Positions 54,200 through 62,732 are shown, numbered from the stretch's first letter. The stretch is 64,000 nt of DNA from Asaia sp003994335 (GCF_037151175.1 NZ_JBBCOR010000009.1:112850-176849); one strand, 5' to 3'. Made by a program: numbers and translations. Notes: generated from the sequence alone by a model not told the origin.

Positions 54200-55759
54200 A
54201 TGGCCAACTGGAACGGCAATACTCGTTATTACAATGTTAATGGCGATACCCTGAATATAAATACGGGAACGGCACCCGTCGGTGCGAGCGGTACCTCCCA
54301 CATCTATGACGTCACGACGGGCACTCGTGGCGTGCGGATTGTCACCACTATGCCGACCTATGCCTATGCCGGGAACAGCTACAGATTCCGCTTCACGGTT
54401 CCAACAGGTGCGCCAATTTCCTTCGCTTTTACGAACCAGAGCGCACGCGAAAAGGTAGTTACCTATGTCTACATCGCCGCGCTCAACAAAACGACGATCA
54501 CGATCGCTACCGGAATCACCAATGCCGGCTCTTTCATCTATGAGATCCCTGGCAATCCGTTCAATCTGACGACCGGCAGGATCGCATCCCATACAGTGCC
54601 GGTCGGGAGTTCGTGGTCGCTTGCAGGGCTTGTGTGCTATTTGCCGGGCACGCTCATCCGCACGGCAAATGGTGACCGTGTGGTCGAAAACCTCGCGATC
54701 GGCGATCTGATTGCTGTATGGGACGCGCGCAAGGAGAAAGAGGTTCTGCGACCCGTAACCTGGATTGGCCGCGGCTTCGCAGTCCCACGTTCGGGACGGC
54801 CCGACGACACCAGTCAGCATCCCGTGCGTATCCTCAAAGATGCCGTTTCACCAGACGTCCCATCGCGGGATCTGCTGGTCACGAGTGAACATTGCGTCTA
54901 CCTCGACAGCGCCTTTGTGCCTGTCCGCATGCTCGTGAACGGGCTGACGATACGCTATGAAGAGGATATCGGGCCTTACAGCTACTACCATATCGAAACG
55001 GAAGAGCATTCGATCCTCTGGGCAAATGATCTGAGAGCAGAGAGCTATCTGGATACGGGCAATCGCTATCTGTTCAGAATGGGCGCCTCGCACGAAAAAT
55101 GCGCCCCGCAGGAGAGAAACTGGCAGCTTGACAGCGCTGCGGCTCTTGTGACGGAACGGGATTTTGTGGAACCGCTCTACCGGAAGCTGCTGCAACGCGC
55201 TCGGGAGCTCATGCCGACATGCTCTCCTCCACTGCCGAACCTCACCTCCGACCCCGATCTGATGCTGCATACCGATAAGGGGCAAACCATACGGCCCATG
55301 CGCAGCGCCAATGGGTGGGTGACATTCATGATCCCGTCTTGCGTTTCCGAGCTTTGGATACACTCCCGAGTATCGAGACCCAACGAGACGATTGGTCCCT
55401 TCGTTGATGATCGCCGCCAACTGGGTGTGCTGATCGGGCAGATGCATATCTTTGCCAGTCAGGGCACTCTGGAGCTGAACAATCATCTGCGTGAGGCGGA
55501 ACTAACCGGATGGCGTGAGCTCGACCGAAATGCGACCTCCCGTTGGACAATGGGCCGCGCACTGGTAAGATTGGCGAAGACGGAAGGGCCGGAACAGGGT
55601 CATAGCCTGCTGAGCCTTCAAATCCTCTCCGCTGGTCCCTATGTCGTGACCTCTGCTCGAGATAGCGCGCTCTCCGGGTTGGATTTCCTTGACCCAGGCT
55701 TCCATGCTGGAGCAATCCGTGGCTTGCTCGGTGAGGCGGCTGGTCAAAGCTGTACCTGA
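54200..55759 (+). CDS. Hint-domain (Hedgehog/intein-type) protein
   Basis: A 519-residue protein; start at 54200 behind GGGTGGGG. Residues 1-145 form a Thr/Gly/Asn-rich beta-type domain without signal peptide. The Hint_2 module begins at VCYLPGTLIRTANGDRVVENL (nucleophilic Cys near residue 152), followed by LLVTSEHCVYLD with the TxxH block and YYHIETEEHSILWAN and AESYLDTGNRYLF. The C-terminal 150 residues (to QSCT) are of the sort seen after Hint in acetic acid bacteria. Hint domains autocleave at the Cys; the released part here is unknown. No secretion genes are adjacent. Surface or toxin-like roles are speculative. Confidence 0.8.
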   Translation: MANWNGNTRYYNVNGDTLNINTGTAPVGASGTSHIYDVTTGTRGVRIVTTMPTYAYAGNSYRFRFTVPTGAPISFAFTNQSAREKVVTYVYIAALNKTTITIATGITNAGSFIYEIPGNPFNLTTGRIASHTVPVGSSWSLAGLVCYLPGTLIRTANGDRVVENLAIGDLIAVWDARKEKEVLRPVTWIGRGFAVPRSGRPDDTSQHPVRILKDAVSPDVPSRDLLVTSEHCVYLDSAFVPVRMLVNGLTIRYEEDIGPYSYYHIETEEHSILWANDLRAESYLDTGNRYLFRMGASHEKCAPQERNWQLDSAAALVTERDFVEPLYRKLLQRARELMPTCSPPLPNLTSDPDLMLHTDKGQTIRPMRSANGWVTFMIPSCVSELWIHSRVSRPNETIGPFVDDRRQLGVLIGQMHIFASQGTLELNNHLREAELTGWRELDRNATSRWTMGRALVRLAKTEGPEQGHSLLSLQILSAGPYVVTSARDSALSGLDFLDPGFHAGAIRGLLGEAAGQSCT

Positions 55760-56716
55760 GCTCACGTCTTCCCACAGGAAGAGAGTAGAAATGCGGGCCG
55801 CTACGCCCTCGAGAGCATGCGCATCAGCCCGCGGCACGAGCATTTCTGGTCTCCGGTCGGGAATGTCCTAAGCGCCCGTATCAAGCTCTCGCGCCGCGCG
55901 ATGATCCTTCCGTCACTCTGGGGCAAAGATGTTCATTTCCCTGAGCTCTCTGAAGGAGCCGGAGAAACAGACGTCCTGATTCGTGCTTCCCTTCAGTCCA
56001 ATCAAGGCGAAACTCATGTTTCGGTCTCGCCGATGGAAACCGGACCACGTTTTTCTGAGGGAAATCTCTGGGGACTTCCCGTAGCTGCGAACGCTTTCCA
56101 GAACAATGGTGGCTTGAAATCAAAGACAATGTATGGCATTATGCCATCATTGTCTGACGGCTCGGTTGGGCTCTAGCCTCGACCCGGTTCGGCGCTGTGT
56201 ATTGCCAAGACCATCCCACCGCCCACGCATTAGCGACGTCACCTGTAGCACCCCGCATCTTTCCTTAAGCGCCACTTCCGGGCGCTCCCCCGGTGGACCA
56301 TGATCGAATACTGGAGAAAGCTTAGTCCCGTCCTGGAGATACGTGGGTAAATCATCTTCGTTTATTGGGGGAGATGCTGCTCGGAACCTCGAAAATCGTC
56401 TGAACATCCGATGAGTTCGACCGGGTAATTGAGGTGCGCTGATTCCATACAATTCCCCGCCCGAGTTCCCGACCTCACGGGGCCTCAACGACAACCGTGG
56501 TATAATCCCGAACCTGAACTTCGGATGTCGCCGCCGGAGACATTGGCACCGAAATCGCCCCCCCCCTTCCGAGGAACCGTGCTCCGTTGAGTCGATCACA
56601 TCACCCGGAAAGCGCTCGGCGCTGCTCCGAAAGACCCCGTCCCTCACATATCGAGATCCCGTGAATGGTGCCCGAAGACCAGCAGCTTGCCAGAAAATCG
56701 GTTCGTCCATGGCCTC
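55760..56716. other. Unassigned stretch between Hint gene and IS elements
   Basis: About 960 bases with no convincing gene. An open frame at 55817-56176 (plus, 119 codons) and one at 56147-56710 (minus, 187 codons) lack recognisable domains and good ribosome sites. The region borders the IS cluster and may be scrambled prophage or chromosomal debris. Confidence 0.4.
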
Positions 56717-57182
56717 GGCTCAAGACCCTTTACGAGACTGAGATGATGTCATTCGACGGTCATCGGAAGGGGATCCCGATGTCTGATCTGCCGATGCTGC
56801 CTGTGAGCAAGATGCGCGGGTTAGGGTCATATTTACCGAAAATACGCGGTCTGAAACGCGTAAATGATCACCGCGTGCTGAGCGGCATCGTCCACGTGAT
56901 CCGGCATGGCGTGCAATGGAAGGACGCGCCGTCGGGCTACGGTCCGCATGAGACGCTGTATGATCACTTCATCCGTTGGAGCCGTCTTGTCGTACTTGCC
57001 CGGATCTTCTCCGCCCTGACGGGTAATGCTGGCGTCCCGGAGGAGTTGATGATCGACAGCACACATCTGAAGGCGCATCGCACTGCCGCGAGCCTGCTCA
57101 AAAGGGGGTGCTGCGCGTCGGATCGGACGCACAAAAGGGGCCTTAACTCGAAACTGCATGCCGTCTGCGACGGGCATGCCTT
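56717..57182 (+). mobile_element. IS5-family element, copy 1, cut at its right side
   Basis: The left end is taken at GGCTCAAGAC (56717), which matches the left end of the second copy at 60395 and, inverted, its right end. Homology to copy 2 stops at about 57178. The right half is replaced by an IS3-family element. Confidence 0.8.
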
Positions 57183-57222
57183 AGAGGTGGACCAGTTCGT
57201 TCGGACAGTTTTTAGTGCCTGA
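56779..57222 (+). pseudogene. IS5-family transposase, truncated
   Basis: The N-terminal 130-odd residues (MSDLPMLPVSKMRGLG, VIRHGVQWKDAPSGYG, MIDSTHLKAHRTAAS) include the first catalytic Asp of the DDE triad. After KLHAVCDGH the frame leaves the transposase and reads into the IS3 end. The second Asp and the Glu are missing, so it is inactive. It is highly similar to the transposase of copy 2. Confidence 0.85.
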
Positions 57223-57242
57223 TAAGCTACAGCCGGTTGTTG

Positions 57243-57917
57243 TTATGCCGCCCGTTTGACGGCGTTACTGTTGGCCAATGGGTCCGGGGCTAACTCCGGA
57301 CCCATTGGCGTCGGCATGTCATGATACGCTTCAGCGGGCGTGCGTCCAGCCAATGCCGGATGCGGACGCTTACCATTGTAACTGGCGATCGATCCCGCAA
57401 GCCCGATCCGCAGTTCCGAACCGGTCTCAAACGCGTGCAGGTAGATGCGTTCGTATTTGAGCGACCGCCACAGGCGCTCGATGAACACGTTGTCCAGCCA
57501 ACCTCCGCGCCCGTCCATGCTGATGCGGATCTGGCGTTTCGCCAGCACTTCCGTGAACCGGGGCGTCGTAAATTGCGAGCCCTGCTCCGTGTTGCAGATA
57601 TCCGGAGCGCCATAGCGGATCGGGGCCTCCTGCAGCGCCCCGATGCAGAACCCGGCGTCCATCGTGTTCGACAGGCGCCACGACAGAACCTTACCAAGCA
57701 GGCGAAGATGCCGCGTCATCTGCCGCGACCCATAATAGGGCGTCTCCAGAAACTGCACGTCGATCAGTCGCATCAAAGCCAGGCTGGTCTCACTCTCAGG
57801 CACGGGCCGGTAGTAAACGCCCGACCGGTTGAGCTGCAGCAACGCGCATTGCCGCACCACAGATAGCCGGGGCCGCTTCAGGTCAATCATTTGCCGCTTC
57901 TGACCACGCCCAACCAC
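57243..57917 (-). pseudogene. IS3-family OrfB with deleted catalytic core
   Basis: Residues 1-75 (IDLKRPRLSVVRQCALLQLNR, GSRQMTRHLRLLG) and the later part (KVLSWRLSNTMDAGFC, NTEQGSQFTT, WLDNVFIERLWRSLKYE) are normal IS3 OrfB blocks. Between RHLRLLG and KVLSWRL some 70 residues are absent, including the DITYI-type block with the first catalytic Asp. The second Asp block is altered to NTEQGSQF. The protein cannot be an active transposase. Confidence 0.85.
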
Positions 57918-58198
57918 ACAGAGGCATCCCGTGAAAAATCCGGTTCCACCAGGAGCTGCCCGATCTTCGCGTGAAGTTTCTCCATGTCGGCCGGGCTGAT
58001 TGTCGCGTCAGGTGCCAGCTTGCCGGAAAACGTCGCCGACATGCCCTCAAGCGCCTGGCGCTTCCATTGGACGATCATCGTCTGATGCACGCCGTGCGTC
58101 GACACCAGTTCTGCCTGCGTCTACTCGCCCCGAATTGTCTCCAGCGCAACCCGAGACTTGAACTCACCCGAATACCGTTTCCGCGTAACCTTACCCAT
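57887..58198 (-). pseudogene. IS3-family OrfA with an in-frame stop
   Basis: Translation from ATG 58198 gives MGKVTRKRYSGEFKSRVALE, the usual helix-turn-helix start of IS3 OrfA, but a TAG stops it at 58123-58121. The same frame resumes as TQAELVSTHGVHQTMIVQWK to 57887, overlapping OrfB as expected for -1 frameshifting. Confidence 0.8.
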
Positions 58199-58262
58199 AA
58201 ACCCGTCCTGTCTCAGGCCGGTCTATAGCTTAACCCCCTGCCCGAAAACCGGGGCCACCTCT

Positions 58263-58489
58263 GTGCCGTAGCAGAGAACAAGCTGCTCATCGCTGAGGGC
58301 TATCAGGTCAAGGTCCAGGCATCGTCATCGGGCTCGGATTATCAGGCGACGGAAAAGGGCGCACCATTTGGGCGCATGTTCGACACGACGAGCATGAGCG
58401 GCAAGGGATCACCAGCTACCCTGAAATGGTCCAACCGGATCGTGAAGGATCTGCTCCCTTTCTCCCGCCCGAAGGAGGCAGCGTCATGA
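58263..58489 (+). pseudogene. C-terminal remnant of a phage structural-type gene
   Basis: The frame reads out of the IS3 end as VAENKLLIAEGYQVKVQAS and continues through MFDTTSMSGKGSPATLKWSN to KEAAS, then stops in an ATGA overlap with the next start. The N-terminus is lost at the IS junction. The overlap and composition suggest a phage late gene. No family is recognised. Confidence 0.5.
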
Positions 58490-58893
58490 GCGCGCTGACA
58501 CTGGCGGGCGCGGCGGGCTAGAATAATCGCGTTAAACGAATCGATCACATGGGGCTATTCCCGACACTGCGCCGGGGTGACTATGTGATCTGGCAAGACG
58601 TGTCGGGCTTTCTAGAGAAAGGGCTCTATGTCGTCTCTGCTGGCGGCGCGGAGCAAGTTTATCGGGTCCAGAACTGCGGCGGACGGCTGCGGCTACTCTG
58701 GCCAGAACGCGACATCGACCCTAAGACACGGGCGTTGAAGCCGACTGCACGGCCACAGGAAATCGAGATGGAGGCGTTCGCGACGTGCTGCCGTGGGTTT
58801 GTAGTCGCCTCGGTGGCTGTTCATAAAGGGGCGGCGCTACTGGGGCGAAAGGCACTCATTCCGGTGCGGGCAGGTCAGGCTAGAGCTATTTAG
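58486..58893 (+). pseudogene. Prophage gene interrupted by an amber codon
   Basis: An ATG overlapping the previous stop starts MSALTLAGAAG, then a TAG (58519-58521) interrupts, and the same frame continues from NNRVKRIDH to 58893. The downstream part (LRRGDYVIWQD, GLYVVSAGGAEQVYRVQ, GGRLRLLWPERDID) resembles the beta-rich C-terminal part of S24-type peptidase/repressor proteins, a weak similarity. An internal ATG at 58549 could give a 114-residue product, but no ribosome site is evident. Confidence 0.4.
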
Positions 58894-59022
58894 CTGCCGT
58901 CAAGCCCGTGCACTATGAGGATGTTGGCCACTAAATTTTGAAGTGTTTCTGATAGATATGACAGACGAGATGTTCTAGATAAAGTACAGGTGCAATCTGG
59001 CCGACACTCAAAGGATGAAAAT

Positions 59023-59337
59023 GTGCGAAAAATATTAACCATCGTGCTATCTCTTTGCTTCACCGCCTGCTCGAGCGCGCCTAAAAAGCCCCTTTTGGCT
59101 TACTACCCGGAAGATCTACTCAAAAAAAACGAGACCGGCGACGTCACATTGGCCTGTGACATCGACACCAATGGGCGGCCTCTACACTGCCGGATCATAT
59201 CGTCTACGAATCACCACTTCGATGCAGCCGCATTGAAATTCGTTGGTAAGGCGCGTTACCAGCCTGCCGTGCAGAATGGTCATCCCGTAGTCGAACATGG
59301 TCACATTTTGCGCGTGAGTTATCGTTTGTATGATTAA
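59023..59337 (+). CDS. Small lipoprotein with TonB C-terminal-like domain
   Basis: A 104-residue protein from a GTG at 59023, preceded by AAAGGATG. ILTIVLSLCFTACSS is a lipoprotein signal with the lipid-carrying Cys of FTAC. GDVTLACDIDTNGRPLHCRIISST and ALKFVGKARYQPAVQNGHPV match the TonB C-terminal fold (V.V.f.I...G....v.v..s....d.aAl.a...w.y.PA...G.pv). It has no proline-rich linker or inner-membrane helix, so it is not an energy transducer in the usual sense. A related, damaged gene follows. Their place inside a prophage suggests cargo genes. Confidence 0.65.
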   Translation: MRKILTIVLSLCFTACSSAPKKPLLAYYPEDLLKKNETGDVTLACDIDTNGRPLHCRIISSTNHHFDAAALKFVGKARYQPAVQNGHPVVEHGHILRVSYRLYD

Positions 59338-59377
59338 CTGGCGGAGGTGAACCACCCCACCTTCGCGTGACCTGATG

Positions 59378-59408
59378 CCTGCACCTAGCATTCGAAGGGT
59401 GCAGGTTT
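59378..59408 (+). terminator. Terminator after the first lipoprotein gene
   Basis: CCTGCACC (59378-59385) pairs with GGTGCAGG (59398-59405) and is followed by TTT. Confidence 0.7.
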
Positions 59409-59510
59409 GCATAATTCACGCTTCTGCCAAGAGGAAGATCTTGAATATTGCGAAGAGTTCAAGTAGCCGCCCCCAATAATAAGATTACCTCTTTCGGAGG
59501 AGTTTGAGAG

Positions 59511-59852
59511 ATGCGGAAGTAAATATTCGGGGCATTCATTTTAATGCTCTCGGGGTGCGCCAGTAATGGCCTACAGCGTGCTCGACCTGAGAGACCCTTC
59601 CAGCATGGTCCCATATACCCCAGCCCCCTATTGGAAAAAAATATACAAGGTAGCGTCTCAGCAGTATGTGATATTTATACTGATGGTCGTGCACACAATT
59701 GTGTCATTACATTTGCTACGCATCCTCTGTTTGCACAGGCTTTTTTAGACTACATGCGCGAACAGCGCTACCATCCCGCCTCGAAAAATGGACAGCCTGC
59801 AGTCGAGCACGGCTATACTATCCATATAGGCTTTTCAGTGGCGAAGGATTAG
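59511..59852 (+). pseudogene. Second TonB-C-like lipoprotein gene with a stop at codon 4
   Basis: GGAGGAG lies 10 bases before ATG 59511, but the frame reads M-R-K then TAA (59520-59522). The following codons (IFGAFILMLSGCASN) complete an obvious lipoprotein signal, so the stop is a recent nonsense change. The remainder (GSVSAVCDIYTDGRAHNC, EQRYHPASKNGQPAVEHGY) is a paralogue of the gene at 59023. Initiation at ATG 59544 would leave only MLSGCAS, too short for export. Confidence 0.7.
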
Positions 59853-59895
59853 TTGAGAGAAGTACGGACAGCCCTGCCCTCGCTTAAAATCCTAG

Positions 59896-59994
59896 TCAAG
59901 CGATGATCGCGTCATAAAGCATACAGTATGCGATCAATGCGAGCACGATCATAAAATAAACTACTACCGGTCCTAACACGATCAGCAGGACCAC
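59896..59994 (-). CDS. Possible 32-residue hydrophobic peptide
   Basis: A GTG-started frame on the minus strand, three bases after the stop of the frame at 59998-60222. VVLLIVLGPVVVYFMIVLAL spans the membrane and a short polar tail ends in DAIIA. GAGG lies about 10 bases before the start. Prophages often carry such small membrane peptides, but size and the weak start leave this uncertain. Confidence 0.3.
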   Translation of the reverse strand: MVLLIVLGPVVVYFMIVLALIAYCMLYDAIIA

Positions 59995-59997
59995 CGC

Positions 59998-60222
59998 TTA
60001 CGAAACCTCGTGCGGCGCAATTCTGCGCCCATGCGTTGCTTGTTTGGGCGCGGTGGTCACAACATGCCGCAGCTGGCCGGTAGGTTTGCGCGCCGAGGCC
60101 GTTTGGGGTTGCTGTGTTCTAAACTGCGGCATCTCAGCGACCAAATCGGCCTGCATCTGAAGCCACATGGGTGTCCCCCCTTCATCAAATTCGTCGTCTG
60201 TTTCGTCACGAAGTGGGCGCAT
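59998..60222 (-). CDS. Hypothetical small prophage protein
   Basis: A 74-residue frame on the minus strand. The N-terminus is acidic (DETDDEFDEGG), the rest Gln/Thr/Pro-rich. TATACT lies shortly upstream as a possible -10. No domain is recognised. A plus-strand frame over the same bases (60010-60246) looks less protein-like. Coding status is uncertain. Confidence 0.3.
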   Translation of the reverse strand: MRPLRDETDDEFDEGGTPMWLQMQADLVAEMPQFRTQQPQTASARKPTGQLRHVVTTAPKQATHGRRIAPHEVS

Positions 60223-60238
60223 GCCAGGAGTATAGCAT

Positions 60239-60394
60239 ATGGCTGACGTCTATCGCATCGGCGTCGCGATCGGCATGACCGACAACTTCTCTTAAGCCTT
60301 GTAGGCTCTTGTGGCAAAGGCACCGGACGTCAACGTCGCAGCCACGGAACTTGAAGGCACGTTCAATCGTGTCAAATTGCTCGTGGCAGGCCTC
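60239..60394 (+). pseudogene. N-terminal remnant of a phage tail (tape-measure-like) gene
   Basis: MADVYRIGVAIGMTDNFS is followed by TAA (60293-60295). In a shifted frame downstream, VAATELEGTFNRVKLLVAGLA runs up to the IS5 end. Both pieces look like the start of a lambda-type tail tape-measure protein. The gene was broken by a small change and by insertion of IS5 copy 2. Confidence 0.45.
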
Positions 60395-61227
60395 GCCTCA
60401 AGACCCTTAACGAGACTGAGATGATGTAATTCGACGGTGATCGGAAGAGGAACCCAATGTCTGATCTGCCGATGCTGCCTGTGAGTAAGATGCGCGCGTT
60501 AGGAAGATATTTCCAGAGAATGCGCGGTCTGAAACGCGTAGATGACCGCCGCATGCTGAGCGGCATCGTCTGCGTGATCCGGCATGGCGTGCAATGGAAG
60601 GACGCGCCGTCGGGCTACGGTCCGCATAAGACGCTGTATAATCGCTTCATCCGTTGGAGCCGTCTTGGCGTATTTCCCCGGATCTTTTCCGCCGTGACGG
60701 GTAATGCTGGCGTCCCGCAGGAGTTGATGATCGACAGCACCCATCTGAAGGCGCATCGCACTGCCGCTAGCCTGCTCAAAAAGGGGTGCTGCGCGTCGGA
60801 TCGGACGCACAAGAGGCGGCTTGAACTCGAAACTGCATGCCGTCTGCGACGGGCATGGCCGTCCAGTGGCGATGCTACTCACCGAAGGTGAGATGGAGTG
60901 ACCACAAGGGCGCAGCCCTGCTGCTGCCACGCTTGCCCTCCACCCGCCACCTGGTCGGCGATCGCGGTTACGACAGCAATCACTTCCGGCGCAATCTGAC
61001 AGAACGAGGCATCGAGCCATGCATCCCGTCCACGAAGACCCTGAAAGTGCCGATCCCGCACGACAAGTCCCGATATCGCCGGCGGCACGAGGTCGAGAAC
61101 ATGTTTGGCTACCTCAAGGACTGGCGCCGCATCGCCACGCGCTACGACCGCTGCGCCCACACCTTTTTCTCGGCAATCTGCCCCGCCGCAACGGTCATCT
61201 ACTGGACGCCGTAATGAGTCCTGAGCC
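60395..61227 (+). mobile_element. IS5-family element, copy 2
   Basis: About 830 bases. The left end CTCAAGAC near 60398 and the right end GTCCTGAGCC (61218-61227) form an imperfect inverted pair. It disrupts prophage tail genes on both sides. A target duplication is not clear. Confidence 0.8.
60457..61214 (+). pseudogene. IS5-family transposase with two frameshifts
   Basis: All DDE blocks are present: MIDSTHLKAHR, GDRGYDSNHFR, and HEVENMFGYLKDWRR. The reading frame shifts twice. One extra base near 60811-60825 (compare copy 1 at 57130-57150) and another near 60891-60900 break it into 60457-60891 and 60837-61214. It is probably inactive. Confidence 0.85.
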
Positions 61228-61404
61228 TAGGCCGTGCCGGCCCTGATTGCCGCCTCAACACCCCCTGCGCCCGGCGTTGATATCAGCGCGGTTTACGACG
61301 CCACAATGACCGCCTGGCTGGCCACCCTGCCGACCTCAACCCCCGCAACGGGCGGCTGGTGGAACAATGCAAACATCCCCTCATACAAAGAGCTGGAATC
61401 ATGA
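61228..61404 (+). pseudogene. C-terminal remnant of a phage tail gene
   Basis: Reading directly out of the IS5 end, the frame gives PALIAASTPPAPGVDISAVY, then WWNNANIPSYKELES, and stops in an ATGA overlap with the tail-fibre start. The 5' part is lost through IS5. It is likely a tail or baseplate protein by position only. Confidence 0.5.
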
Positions 61405-62420
61405 GACGCTTTCTCGCGCTATTGGCCCTCCTTCCCTCTCTGGCCTGGGCTCAGAGCACAAAGTCGCAATTCGTGCCTCCCAATGGCCTGTCACTGGATA
61501 CGCCGCTTGGGACGGCGCGCAACGCAGACGGATCGGGTGTCGTCACCTTCGCGACGATGCAGGCCGGAATTGCTGGCGCAGTAACGCAGTCCCAACTGGC
61601 AGGCGCTCTCACCTCATATCTGACTTCTGAGGCGGCAGCGGCGACCTATGCAGCCACGACCTATGTTGACGCGGCCGTTCAGACGGAAACCTCGCGCGCT
61701 AAAGAAGCAGAACAGGCGAATGCGAGCACCATAGCGTCGCTCGTATCCGATAGCGTCACCCAATCCGATCTGACGTCAAGCCTTTCGGCCTACCTGACCA
61801 CGACGCGATCCGATGCACGGTATGCAACGCCGTCTGCAGTGGCCAGCGCGGTCCAAGGCGAGGCCAACCGGGCCAAAGGCGCAGAACAGGCGAACGCTTC
61901 GGCCATAGCCGGGATCAAGTCGGATTATATCACGCCCAGTATGCTGGATGGCACTCTTGGCGGCTACGTCACTGGCGCTGCCCTCAACTCTGCGCTCTCT
62001 ACCTACCTTACGCAAGCCCAGGCTACCTCCACCTATCTTACGCAATCTCAGGCTAGTTCCACGTATCTTCCCTTGGCAGGAGGATCTTTATCCGGTGCCC
62101 TTAACACCCAGCAGATTACCATTTCACGAGGGGATATTGTTCTTACCGGAGGCGGCAGCGTTCTGCTTTTCAGCGGAGGGCGCACGGGGGCATATTTTTC
62201 AACCAATTCCTTTGGGGATTTGGTTATCAACACTGCGGTTGGCGGTGGTGGCGGCATCCGAATGATACCGACGACCTTTGCAAGCCTGCCGTCATCGCCG
62301 CCAGCAGGCACTGAGCATTACTGCTCTGACTGCTACATCGGCAGCGGCGCCAAAGGCGTCAACGTGCTCTACAATGGCACCGCATGGACCGGCGTTTCCG
62401 GCGCAGCGATATCACATTAG
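61401..62420 (+). CDS. Phage tail-fibre-like protein with a signal-peptide-like N-terminus
   Basis: A 339-residue protein. Ala/Ser/Thr/Gln-rich segments with repeated short units (TSYLTSEAAAATYAATTY, STYLTQAQATSTYLTQSQ, SSTYLPLAGGSLSGALN) are typical of phage tail fibres. The two half-repeats ETSRAKEAEQANAS and EANRAKGAEQANAS show internal duplication. The C-terminal 50 residues (SLPSSPPAGTEHYCSDCYIG, GVNVLYNGTAWTGVSG) resemble a receptor-binding tip. The N-terminus MRRFLALLALLPSLAWAQS reads as a Sec signal peptide, unusual for a virion protein. A strong terminator follows. Confidence 0.75.
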   Translation: MRRFLALLALLPSLAWAQSTKSQFVPPNGLSLDTPLGTARNADGSGVVTFATMQAGIAGAVTQSQLAGALTSYLTSEAAAATYAATTYVDAAVQTETSRAKEAEQANASTIASLVSDSVTQSDLTSSLSAYLTTTRSDARYATPSAVASAVQGEANRAKGAEQANASAIAGIKSDYITPSMLDGTLGGYVTGAALNSALSTYLTQAQATSTYLTQSQASSTYLPLAGGSLSGALNTQQITISRGDIVLTGGGSVLLFSGGRTGAYFSTNSFGDLVINTAVGGGGGIRMIPTTFASLPSSPPAGTEHYCSDCYIGSGAKGVNVLYNGTAWTGVSGAAISH

Positions 62421-62443
62421 CTGCCCATTTTCTCAAATCCTCA

Positions 62444-62471
62444 GCCGCCCTTCACCGGGCGGCTTTTTTTT
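62444..62471 (+). terminator. Rho-independent terminator after the tail-fibre gene
   Basis: GCCGCCC (62444-62450) pairs with GGGCGGC (62457-62463), followed by eight T. Confidence 0.93.
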
Positions 62472-62483
62472 ATTGGAGGCGAC

Positions 62484-62732
62484 ATGAGCCCCCCAGGAGA
62501 TTTCATCACGCGCGACGCGTTTTCCGAGGTCAAGGCCGAACTCGAGGAGATTGTGCTCGACGTGCATTCCCTCCGGGTGGCTCAGACAGCCTCGAATGCC
62601 AAGCTCGACAAGATCCTCGCTCAGGTCACCAGGCAGGGCAGCATCAAGGCCTGGGTCGGCTGGGCAATTGTGACGGCCACATCTGCGGCCGTTGCCACAG
62701 TTCTCACTCATATCCCCATGGCGCATCCATGA
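62484..62732 (+). CDS. Holin-like protein, XhlA-type layout
   Basis: An 82-residue protein starting behind TTGGAGG. An amphipathic coiled-coil region (EVKAELEEIVLDVHSLRVAQ, residues 13-45) leads into one membrane span (AWVGWAIVTATSAAVATVLT). This is the layout of small accessory holins. It overlaps the endolysin gene by four bases (ATGA), the usual place for a holin. Direct function is inferred from position. Confidence 0.65.
   Translation: MSPPGDFITRDAFSEVKAELEEIVLDVHSLRVAQTASNAKLDKILAQVTRQGSIKAWVGWAIVTATSAAVATVLTHIPMAHP

Larger units (their letters stand above)
57183..58262 (-). mobile_element. IS3-family element with internal deletion
   Basis: Imperfect terminal inverted repeats bound it: the left end begins AGAGGTGGACCAGTTCG and the right end, inverted, AGAGGTGGCCCCGGTTTTCG. 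It is about 1080 bases, short for an IS3 element (1.2-1.5 kb), consistent with the deletion in its transposase. The flanks do not show a matching target duplication: one is IS5 sequence, the other a phage gene. Confidence 0.8.

Noticed and set aside
55817..56176. 119-codon frame after the Hint gene
   Set aside because: No ribosome site or recognisable fold; composition is not clearly coding. Kept only as a note in the intergenic entry.
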